Positions 1 to 4,948 of a stretch of 6,613 nt of DNA are shown here, piece by piece. Numbering within the stretch: the first letter of the stretch is position 1; every line of letters begins with the position of its first letter. Source of the stretch: JBAZYZ01 sp964366065 (GTDB lineage Bacteria > Patescibacteriota > Minisyncoccia > Phycocordibacterales > VMEP01); assembly GCA_964366065.1 (NCBI GenBank), contig CAYISF010000032.1:1-6613 (forward strand), written 5' to 3'. The notes under the pieces were generated by a model, which was given only the letters and a program-made list of their open reading frames with translations, did not search any database and was not told the origin of the DNA. Made by a program: the position numbers and the translations under genes.

Positions 1-24
1 TTCAGACGTGTGCTCTTCCGATCT
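1..24 (+). other. Illumina TruSeq adapter left at the contig end
   Basis: The first 24 bases match the TruSeq read-2 adapter, including its 3' end GACGTGTGCTCTTCCGATCT. The L18 reading frame begins immediately afterwards, so the adapter is joined directly to genomic sequence. This is a library artefact and should be trimmed. It shows that the left edge of the window is a raw contig end, not a biological junction. Confidence 0.95.
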
Positions 25-26
25 CT

Positions 27-287
27 CGCCTTTCGGTATTTCGCTCAAATCGTTTCATATACGCGCAGCTTGTTGACGATGTTTCCGAAAAAACGCTTGC
101 GTCCGCGTCTGACGCGGGTCTTAAGGGAATGAAAAGCAAGCGTGCCAAGGCGGCCGGCATGAAACTTGCGGAGGTGGCCAAGGCGAAGAAAATTACGAAA
201 GTGGTATTTGATAGAGGCGGTTTTTCGTACGCTGGCCGAGTGAAGGCGCTCGCGGAAGGAGCCCGTGAAGGCGGTTTAAAGTTTTAA
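27..287 (+). CDS. rplR: 50S ribosomal protein L18 (uL18), 5'-truncated
   Basis: L18 binds 5S rRNA and helps anchor the central protuberance of the large ribosomal subunit. The open frame from base 27 has no start codon and encodes 86 residues before tandem stops (TAA TAA, 285-290). It opens with RLSVFRSNRFIYAQLVDD, the conserved L18 core strand, and ends with VVFDRGGFSYAGRVKALAEG followed by AREGGLKF, the family's C-terminal signature. Full-length L18 has about 115-120 residues, so roughly 30 basic N-terminal residues are missing. The loss is due to the contig end (adapter junction at 24/25), not to gene decay. The position before rpsE fits the spc operon order. The 224-base gap to rpsE is unusual, since these genes normally lie a few bases apart. 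Confidence 0.95.
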   Translation, partial: RLSVFRSNRFIYAQLVDDVSEKTLASASDAGLKGMKSKRAKAAGMKLAEVAKAKKITKVVFDRGGFSYAGRVKALAEGAREGGLKF

Positions 288-319
288 TAAAATAAGAAGT
301 GAAACGACTATATTTTATT
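286..319. repeat. A/T-only inverted repeat just after rplR
   Basis: AATAAAATA (286-294) is the exact reverse complement of TATTTTATT (311-319), with a 16-base loop. It begins inside the rplR stop codon. The stem has only A-T pairs, so it would be weak as RNA. It could be an mRNA 3'-end hairpin, or chance in an A/T-rich stretch. It has no GC-rich stem and is not a convincing terminator. Confidence 0.35.
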
Positions 320-321
320 TA

Positions 322-471
322 ACCCAGCCCTAATTTTGCGAAAATACATGTTACCAAATAAACATAACAACAGAATAGACATAAACAACAGCGGCGCGTT
401 TTGGCGAATAGCCAAGCCCTATTCGGGCGCAGCGCTGCGAGGTGGTATTATTGGCAAAATTAGGGCTGGGT
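322..471. repeat. 150-bp segment bounded by a perfect 18-bp inverted repeat (MITE-like or large hairpin)
   Basis: ACCCAGCCCTAATTTTGC (322-339) is matched exactly in inverse by GCAAAATTAGGGCTGGGT (454-471). Between the arms lie a 12-base perfect palindrome CGCAGCGCTGCG (428-439) and a 7-bp hairpin CGAATAG/CTATTCG (405-411 with 419-425). The flanks share TTATTT (315-320 and 474-479), but not exactly at the repeat edges, so a target-site duplication is only suggestive in such A/T-rich sequence. No transposase is encoded. The segment fills most of the rplR-rpsE gap, normally nearly absent in the spc operon, which suggests an inserted non-autonomous element. A regulatory RNA hairpin in the rpsE leader is the main alternative. 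The inverted repeat is certain; its nature is inference. Confidence 0.65.
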
Positions 472-474
472 CAT

Positions 475-510
475 TATTTTCTAAAACTCGCTTTGCTCGT
501 TAAGAAAATA
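475..510 (+). promoter_or_regulatory. Hairpin ending one base before the rpsE start codon
   Basis: TATTTTCT (475-482) pairs exactly with AGAAAATA (503-510), enclosing a 20-base loop that contains CTCGCTTTGCTCG. The right arm occupies the place where a ribosome-binding site would lie, and the ATG starts at 512. No GGAGG-like sequence is present. In mRNA this could limit access to the rpsE start, but the stem is A/U-rich and its role is unproven. Confidence 0.35.
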
Positions 511-511
511 C

Positions 512-1207
512 ATGAAAGACGAAATTAAAAATGAAATAGCAACAGCGGAACCAACTGTACCCGCTCTTTCGGCGGAAGATGCGGCAATTCCCGAAGAAAT
601 ACTCGCGGCTGTTCCCAGTGCCGCTTTACCTCAAAAGGCGCCTGAAAGAAGCGTTAATTTCCGCGGAGGCGAACGCCGGGGACAGAAGGGTCGGGGAGGC
701 AGACCGTCGCGCCGCGGTTCATATGAACGGGTAAAACCGGAATTTGACCAGAAAATGATAGATATTCGCCGCGTGACTCGAGTGGTGGCCGGTGGCCGCC
801 GGTTCAGTTTTTCCGTCGCTCTCATTGTCGGCGACAGGAAGGGCGCCGTCGGCGTCGGTACCGGCAAAGCAAGCGATACTTCGCTTGCCATAGATAAGGC
901 CTTTCGCGATGCGCGGAAAAATTTGCTCCACTTGCAGTTGACCAAAAATATGTCCATACCGCACGAAGTGAAAGCCAAATACTCCAGCGGGGAGATTATG
1001 ATTATGCCAAACAGAGGCAAGGGTCTTGTGGTTGGCAGTTCGGCCCGTATCGCCTTGGAACTGGCCGGTGTCCGCGACGTTACCGCCAAGGTGCTTTCGG
1101 GGTCTAAAAATAAATTGAATATCGCCCGCGCGACCCTAAAAGCGCTCGGCATGTTGCTTCCTCCGCGAGGAAATGCCAAAAAGGCGGGAGAGAAAAAAGA
1201 AGAATAG
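512..1207 (+). CDS. rpsE: 30S ribosomal protein S5 (uS5) with long N-terminal extension
   Basis: S5 is a small-subunit protein involved in decoding fidelity and mRNA unwinding at the entry channel. The 231-residue product is about 65 residues longer than typical S5 (about 165). Residues 78-215 are the S5 core: the N-terminal domain has RVVAGGRRFSFSVALIVGD (about 90-108) and GAVGVGTGKA (111-120); the C-terminal domain has MIMPNRGKGLVVGSSARI (about 163-180) and AGVRDVTAKVLSG. Residues 1-44 are an Ala/Pro/Glu-rich, probably disordered tail. Residues 51-70 are a basic RG-rich patch (RGGERRGQKGRGGRPSRRG) that could bind rRNA. The ATG at 512 is the first start in the open frame. No Shine-Dalgarno site precedes it, only GTTAAGAAAATAC. 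A later start at Met82 would cut into the core. It is the third-from-last ribosomal gene type expected here, and L30 is missing downstream. Confidence 0.96.
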   Translation: MKDEIKNEIATAEPTVPALSAEDAAIPEEILAAVPSAALPQKAPERSVNFRGGERRGQKGRGGRPSRRGSYERVKPEFDQKMIDIRRVTRVVAGGRRFSFSVALIVGDRKGAVGVGTGKASDTSLAIDKAFRDARKNLLHLQLTKNMSIPHEVKAKYSSGEIMIMPNRGKGLVVGSSARIALELAGVRDVTAKVLSGSKNKLNIARATLKALGMLLPPRGNAKKAGEKKEE

Positions 1208-1283
1208 AAGTTAGAAATTAGATGTTAGAAATTGGAAAAATCCAACCCCCAACTTCCAACCTCCAACCTCCAACATCCAAATC
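1206..1283. repeat. Two facing heptanucleotide arrays between rpsE and rplO
   Basis: The left arm reads in 7-base units AGAAGTT, AGAAATT, AGATGTT, AGAAATT plus GG (1206-1235). After a six-base loop, the right arm has six units, CCAACCC, CCAACTT, CCAACCT, CCAACCT, CCAACAT, CCAAATC (1242-1283). The arms are in register. Folded at the loop, about two thirds of facing positions (19 of 29) are Watson-Crick pairs, and the mismatches recur mostly at the same place in each heptad. The array fills the gap between the rpsE stop and the rplO ATG, leaving no room for a Shine-Dalgarno site. The role is unknown; an intercistronic mRNA hairpin or a spreading low-complexity repeat are both possible. Confidence 0.7.
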
Positions 1284-1284
1284 C

Positions 1285-1710
1285 ATGCAATCTCATAACT
1301 TAAAACGGAATACCAGCAATAAAAAGCACCGGCAGGTCGGCCGCGGTGGCCGCCGCGGAAAAACTTCCGGCCGCGGAACCAAAGGGCAGAAAGCGCGCGC
1401 CGGACACAAGATTCGTCCGGCAATTCGCGATATAATTAAAAAAATACCGAAGAGGCGCGGCTATCGTTTCCGGTCAATTTCCCCCAAGGATTCTGTTGTA
1501 GACGTAGCAGAGCTTATCAAAGTGAAGGGCACGCCAGTTACGCCGGAGGTCTTGGTGGCAGAAGGTTTTGTCCGCCGCGTCGGCGGCCGCGTTCCTAGGG
1601 TTAAAATCTTGGGCTCCGGCGAGATAACCAAATCGGTAAACATTGTCCGGTTGGCCGTATCTGAAAGCGCCAGGAAAAAGATAGAAGCGGCGGGCGGAAC
1701 GGTAAAATAA
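1285..1710 (+). CDS. rplO: 50S ribosomal protein L15 (uL15)
   Basis: L15 is a late-assembling large-subunit protein that contacts 23S rRNA through an extended basic tail. The 141-residue product has the usual length. Its N-terminal third carries the glycine/arginine-rich tail (VGRGGRRGKTSGRGTKGQKA, about 18-37). The globular part follows, ending in the diagnostic SARKKIEAAGGTV next to the C-terminus. The ATG at 1285 gives MQSHNLKRNTSNKKHRQ, close to standard L15 N-termini. A further in-frame ATG at 1222 would add 21 residues (QPPTSNLQPPTSKS-like) encoded only by the heptad array, so I reject it. There is no recognisable Shine-Dalgarno site. The gene follows rpsE directly: rpmD, which sits between them in most bacteria, is absent. 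Confidence 0.95.
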   Translation: MQSHNLKRNTSNKKHRQVGRGGRRGKTSGRGTKGQKARAGHKIRPAIRDIIKKIPKRRGYRFRSISPKDSVVDVAELIKVKGTPVTPEVLVAEGFVRRVGGRVPRVKILGSGEITKSVNIVRLAVSESARKKIEAAGGTVK

Positions 1711-1791
1711 AAAATAAAAGCGTAAAATGAAAAATAATATAATCCCAGAGTTTCGTTTTTAACTTTTAGTTTTACCTTTTTGATTTTTACC
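1701..1791. repeat. A/T-rich facing arrays with 7-base period before secY
   Basis: The left arm is A-rich (from GGTAAAA, 1701-1707, to about 1736). The right arm is T-rich and splits into near-heptads TTTCGTT, TTTAACT, TTTAGTT, TTACCTT, TTTGATT (1751-1785) followed by TTTACC. The outermost bases GGTAAAA (1701-1707) pair exactly with TTTTACC (1785-1791), which ends one base before the secY ATG. The left arm overlaps the last codons and stop of rplO. The layout matches the heptad arrays before rplO and adk. The units are more degenerate, and the A/T bias makes periodicity easier to see by chance. Confidence 0.4.
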
Positions 1792-3063
1792 ATGGACACC
1801 CTAATCAATAAGCTGAAACTCATTGCTCGCGACAGGACACTTCTTATGCGCGTTCTTTTTGTCATCGGCGCGCTCATTGTTTTCCGCGTCTTGGCGGTAA
1901 TACCGGTTCCCGGCGTTGATTCAATCCGTCTTGCGCAATTTCTCTCAAGTAATCAGTTTTTCGGCCTGCTGGATATTTTCTCCGGCGGCGGGCTCTCCAC
2001 TCTTTCCATAGTCATGCTCGGTGTCGGTCCGTACATTACCGCGTCCATCATCATGCAGCTTCTGACCATCATGGTGCCCCGGCTTAAAGCACTTCTGCAC
2101 GAAGAAGGCGAAGCCGGCCGGCAGAAATTTACCCAATACTCGCGCCTGCTCACCGTGCCCTTAGCGATTCTTCAAGGATGGGGTTTTTTAACGCTTCTAT
2201 CCAGACAGGGAGTGCTTGGGGGTTTAAGCATTTTTGACATGGTAATTAATCTCGTCGTCATCACCGCCGGCACCGTGCTTCTTATGTGGATAGGCGAGCT
2301 CATTTCCGAATATGGCATCGGTAGCGGTGTGTCGCTTATCATTTTTGCCGGCATTGTGGCGCAACTTCCTACAACCGTCGCCCAGCTTTTATTCTCGTTT
2401 GACGCCTCGCAAATAATGGTTTATCTCGCTTTTCTCGCGGTTGCCCTTGCGGTGGTCGCCGGCGTGGTGTTTATTACCGAAGCCGAAAGGCCGCTTCCGG
2501 TCACTTACGCTAAACGCGTGCGCGGAATGAAAATATATGGCGGTGTTTCCACGTATCTTCCTATTCGTCTCAACCAAGCCGGCGTTATTCCAATCATTTT
2601 CGCGCTTTCCATTTTGCTTTTCCCCCAGATGATCGGGCAATTTCTAGTCGCCTTGAACAACAATATTCTGGAATACATCGGCCGCATTATGATATCAATT
2701 GTTCAAAATGCTTGGGTATACGCCATCTCGTATTTTCTGCTGGTATTTCTTTTCACTTACTTTTACACCGCCGTCACGTTTGATCCAACGACAATCGCCA
2801 CCAATTTGCAGAAGAGTGGCGCTTTTATTCCCGGCGTCCGTCCGGGCAATCCGACCGCGGAGCATATCGGCCGCGTCTTAAACCGCGTTACGCTGTTCGG
2901 CGCGCTTTTCTTGGGGCTCGTGGCCGTACTCCCGCTAGTTATGCAGGGTCTTACCGGTATTACCTCACTTGCCATCGGCGGCACGGCTCTCCTCATCGTC
3001 GTTTCCGTCGTACTTGACCTCATAAAGAAAATTGACGCGCAAATCTCCATGCGGGAGTATTAA
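1792..3063 (+). CDS. secY: Protein translocase subunit SecY
   Basis: SecY forms the membrane channel through which SecA or the ribosome passes secreted proteins and inserts membrane proteins, together with SecE and SecG. The 423-residue product has the usual length and ten hydrophobic segments, the first at about 17-36 (LLMRVLFVIGALIVFRVLAV). The plug/TM2 region GLLDIFSGGGLSTLSIVMLG is at about 58-77. IGELISEYGIGSGVSLIIFA (167-186) is the classic SecY signature. The cytoplasmic loop C4 has EAERPLPVTYAKR (about 230-242), and C5 has LQKSGAFIPGVRPG (about 339-352), the SecA/ribosome contact loops. The C-terminus is the short ISMREY. I chose the ATG at 1792 over a TTG at 1780 because it gives the standard MDTLxNxxK start. 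The position after rplO and before adk is canonical. The two surface proteins with signal peptides downstream are expected Sec clients. Confidence 0.97.
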   Translation: MDTLINKLKLIARDRTLLMRVLFVIGALIVFRVLAVIPVPGVDSIRLAQFLSSNQFFGLLDIFSGGGLSTLSIVMLGVGPYITASIIMQLLTIMVPRLKALLHEEGEAGRQKFTQYSRLLTVPLAILQGWGFLTLLSRQGVLGGLSIFDMVINLVVITAGTVLLMWIGELISEYGIGSGVSLIIFAGIVAQLPTTVAQLLFSFDASQIMVYLAFLAVALAVVAGVVFITEAERPLPVTYAKRVRGMKIYGGVSTYLPIRLNQAGVIPIIFALSILLFPQMIGQFLVALNNNILEYIGRIMISIVQNAWVYAISYFLLVFLFTYFYTAVTFDPTTIATNLQKSGAFIPGVRPGNPTAEHIGRVLNRVTLFGALFLGLVAVLPLVMQGLTGITSLAIGGTALLIVVSVVLDLIKKIDAQISMREY

Positions 3064-3066
3064 AAA

Positions 3067-3157
3067 TAGTTGGTAGTGAGTAGTTGGTAGTTTGTAGTAA
3101 AATACATAAAATACAAATACATATGGTTACAACCTACAACCTACAACCTACAACCCC
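3067..3157. repeat. Facing heptanucleotide arrays across the secY-adk gap, running into adk
   Basis: The left arm has TAGTTGG, TAGTGAG, TAGTTGG, TAGTTTG (3067-3094) plus TAGT. The right arm has CAACCTA three times exactly (3130-3150) and then CAACCCC (3151-3157). TTGTAG (3092-3097) pairs exactly with CTACAA (3134-3139). In rotated form the right-arm unit is ACAACCT, one base different from the CCAACCT unit before rplO, so the two arrays appear related. The spacer 3098-3129 carries repeated AAATACA motifs. The right arm lies inside the adk coding sequence and encodes its first residues. Confidence 0.7.
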
Positions 3158-3749
3158 TCCTTTAACTTTCATCTTCATCGGCCGTTCGGGCTGCGGCAAA
3201 GGAACGCAAGTAAAACTTCTAGAAGGGTATCTGTCCAAAAACGACCCTTCGCGCCGGGTTCTTTCCGTTGAAACAGGGGATAATTTCCGTTCGTTTCTCT
3301 CCGGCGGTTCATATGCCAGCAGTCTGGCCAAAGAAATATACAATCGCGGAGAACTTCAGCCGGAATTTCTTGCCGTCTATATGTGGGCAGATTTCATGAT
3401 AAAAAATATCACCGGCAACGAGCATTTAATTCTTGACGGTTCGCCGCGCCGCCTGCGCGAAGCTATGGTTTTAGATACCGCCCTTACTTTTTTCAAAAGG
3501 CAAAGCCCGGTAATTATTCACATTAATGTTTCGGCGGAATGGTCTAAGCTCAGATTGAAAGACAGGAAGCGGGAAGACGATATAGATGAAAAAGAAGTCA
3601 ACAGACGCTTGTCGTGGTTTGAGACGGAGGTTCTTCCCACTATATATTGGTTCCGCGCCACTCCTGGGTATAAAGTAATTGATGTAAACGGAGAACAGCC
3701 GATCCCGGATGTTTTTAATGAACTGGCCAATAAAGTCTTTGGAAAATAA
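3123..3749 (+). CDS. adk: Adenylate kinase-family nucleoside monophosphate kinase
   Basis: This family transfers phosphate between ATP and AMP (2 ADP = ATP + AMP) in the cytoplasm. From the ATG at 3123 the product has 208 residues. Visible motifs are the P-loop GRSGCGKGTQ (20-29), the NMP-binding TGDNFR (51-56), LDGSPR (104-109, normally DGFPR or DGxPR) and RKREDDIDEKEVNRRL (148-163), matching the family's R-x-D-D...RL segment. The LID is short, with no zinc-binding cysteines. The usual P-loop GPPG is GRSG here. The P-loop starts at residue 20 rather than about 7 because residues 2-11 (VTTYNLQPTT) come from the CAACCTA repeat. No later in-frame start exists before the P-loop, and a TTG at 3084 lies further upstream. 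AMP specificity is inferred from the secY-adk-map order. UMP/CMP kinase is less likely. Confidence 0.88.
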   Translation: MVTTYNLQPTTPPLTFIFIGRSGCGKGTQVKLLEGYLSKNDPSRRVLSVETGDNFRSFLSGGSYASSLAKEIYNRGELQPEFLAVYMWADFMIKNITGNEHLILDGSPRRLREAMVLDTALTFFKRQSPVIIHINVSAEWSKLRLKDRKREDDIDEKEVNRRLSWFETEVLPTIYWFRATPGYKVIDVNGEQPIPDVFNELANKVFGK

Positions 3750-4523
3750 ATGATGGCGACGATACTCAAGACAAAAAAAGAAGAAGATATTGTAAGAGAA
3801 GGCGGACGGCGCCTCGCTTTTGTTTTGGCGGAAACGGCAAAAGCAGTAGCTCCTGGGGTTCTGACCAAAACATTGGACGAATTAGCCGAGAAACTCATTC
3901 GTGATAAAGGCGATATTCCCGCTTTTTTGAATTACACTCCCGATGGAGCAAGCAAGCCCTATCCCGCCACACTGTGCGTTTCCGTGAACAATGAAGTGGT
4001 TCACGGTATTCCGGGCAACCGCGAATTGAAGGAAGGAGATATTGTGGGACTGGACCTGGGATTAAAACATAAAGGACTTTTTGTTGACGCGGCTGTGACC
4101 GTGCCGGTCGGGAGTATCCCCGCTCCCGCCGAGAAACTCATTCGCGCCACTCGCGAGGCGCTTAAGGCGGGCATTGCCGCTATAAAAGATGGAGGGAGAA
4201 TCGGTGATATTAGTGCGGCTATTGAAAAGGTTGCCGTCCGCGAGAAATTCGGCGTTGTCCGGATTTTGGGCGGACACGGCATCGGCAAACATGTTCACGA
4301 AGCGCCCTTTATTCCTAATTACGGCAAGGCTGGTACTGGACCGGTAATCCAAAAAGGAATGCTTCTTGCAATAGAACCAATGTTAAACGAGGGCGGGGAG
4401 GAGGTGTATCTTGACCAAAAAGACGGCTACACTTTTCGCACGCTGGACGGCTCTCGAAGCGCGCATTTTGAACATACTATACTTATTATCAAAGGAGGGG
4501 CGGAGGTAATAACTGTTATCTAG
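3750..4523 (+). CDS. map: Methionine aminopeptidase, type I
   Basis: This metal-dependent enzyme removes the starting methionine from new proteins when the second residue is small. The 257-residue length is typical of type Ia enzymes. The five metal ligands are visible at D102 (GLDLG), D113 (LFVDAA), H176 (GGHGIG), E209 (AIEPM) and E241 (HFEHT). Their spacings of 11, 63, 33 and 32 closely follow the E. coli enzyme. The substrate-contacting His85 is in VVHGIPG. The first ATG directly follows the adk TAA, and a second in-frame ATG at 3753 would shorten it by one residue. GGAAAATAA just upstream is at best a weak Shine-Dalgarno site, so translational coupling to adk is likely. This is the last gene of the conserved operon block here; infA and rpmJ do not follow. 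Confidence 0.96.
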   Translation: MMATILKTKKEEDIVREGGRRLAFVLAETAKAVAPGVLTKTLDELAEKLIRDKGDIPAFLNYTPDGASKPYPATLCVSVNNEVVHGIPGNRELKEGDIVGLDLGLKHKGLFVDAAVTVPVGSIPAPAEKLIRATREALKAGIAAIKDGGRIGDISAAIEKVAVREKFGVVRILGGHGIGKHVHEAPFIPNYGKAGTGPVIQKGMLLAIEPMLNEGGEEVYLDQKDGYTFRTLDGSRSAHFEHTILIIKGGAEVITVI

Positions 4524-4541
4524 CAGGATAAGGTTATTTAG

Positions 4542-4557
4542 TGCTAAACTATTTAGT
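4542..4557 (+). promoter_or_regulatory. Extended -10-like motif 7 bases before the ATG (possible leaderless promoter)
   Basis: TGCTAAACT (4542-4550) has the form of an extended -10 element (TGnTAtAaT-like). It is followed by exactly seven bases and then the ATG at 4558, so a transcript would start at or very near the start codon. The same arrangement occurs before the gene at 6134. No clear -35 box is seen. The bases are also part of TTTAG/CTAAA mirror repeats and a direct TATTTAGT repeat (4535-4542, 4550-4557), which might mark an operator. Confidence 0.4.
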
Positions 4558-4878
4558 ATGATGGATGAACAACAAGGTGCGCCCCACAATCCTACAAAGA
4601 TAGCATTAGCAGCCGCAGTAATTTTTGTTTTGCTTGCCGCTATTCTTTTCTACTCTTTCCGATACGCAGGGAAAATTGGTCAACAAACTACCGTGAAATC
4701 CTTGAGCGACAGCGAAAAAATGAAAATTCTCAATGAATTGTCCGATAAGACATCCACGAGAGCCCTCAGTAATGAAAAGAAGACTTCGCTCCTAAAAGAA
4801 CTTGGGAAGGGCGCTGTTTCCTCAACTGCATTGAGCGATAGTGACAAAATGAAATTACTGGAATCACTTAAGCGGTAA
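4558..4878 (+). CDS. Small single-pass membrane protein with three LSDSEKMKLL-type repeats
   Basis: I do not recognise a named family. The 106-residue product has a short hydrophilic N-terminus (1-13), one hydrophobic segment (about 15-33, IALAAAVIFVLLAAILFYS) and a charged C-terminal tail. The tail holds three copies of a 13-residue unit: LSDSEKMKILNEL (49-61), LSNEKKTSLLKEL (70-82) and LSDSDKMKLLESL (92-104), spaced 21 and 22 residues apart. Each looks like a short amphipathic helix with an S-D-S/E cap. Repeats 1 and 3 are also close at DNA level (21 of 24 bases, 4702-4725 and 4831-4854), implying recent duplication or conversion. The topology is probably an N-terminal anchor with the repeats outside, but no charge rule clearly decides it. 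It has no Shine-Dalgarno site; the start follows a putative -10 motif. A second ATG is at 4561. The function is unknown; a surface-anchored binding or spacer protein is one guess. Confidence 0.8.
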   Translation: MMDEQQGAPHNPTKIALAAAVIFVLLAAILFYSFRYAGKIGQQTTVKSLSDSEKMKILNELSDKTSTRALSNEKKTSLLKELGKGAVSSTALSDSDKMKLLESLKR

Positions 4879-4948
4879 TTAAGTTTTACTTATATGTCCA
4901 AAATGATGAAAATTGAGTTCAAAAAAGAAAAAACCCTCAAATTATAAG

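Noticed and set aside
631..1179. Long open frame on the minus strand opposite rpsE, and similar ones opposite the other genes
   Set aside because: They mirror clear conserved genes on the plus strand, with compositions typical of antisense shadows.
1222..1284. Upstream in-frame ATG giving L15 a 21-residue N-terminal extension
   Set aside because: The added residues are encoded only by the heptad array and do not resemble L15; the ATG at 1285 gives a normal L15 start.
1780..1791. TTG start adding four residues to SecY
   Set aside because: The ATG at 1792 gives a standard SecY N-terminus; the extra residues come from the T-rich array.
1206..3157. CRISPR-like array
   Set aside because: The units are 7 bases with no spacers, and no cas genes are present.
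4502..4557. GGAGGT followed by an open frame from CTG 4513 into the 4558 gene
   Set aside because: CTG is a rare start, and the added residues would precede a clean ATG that has its own promoter-like motif. Probably just codons at the end of map.
4866..4890. Possible terminator ACTTAA/TTAAGT followed by TTTTACTT after the 106-residue gene
   Set aside because: The six-base stem is mostly A-T pairs, too weak for a convincing intrinsic terminator, and the T run is interrupted.
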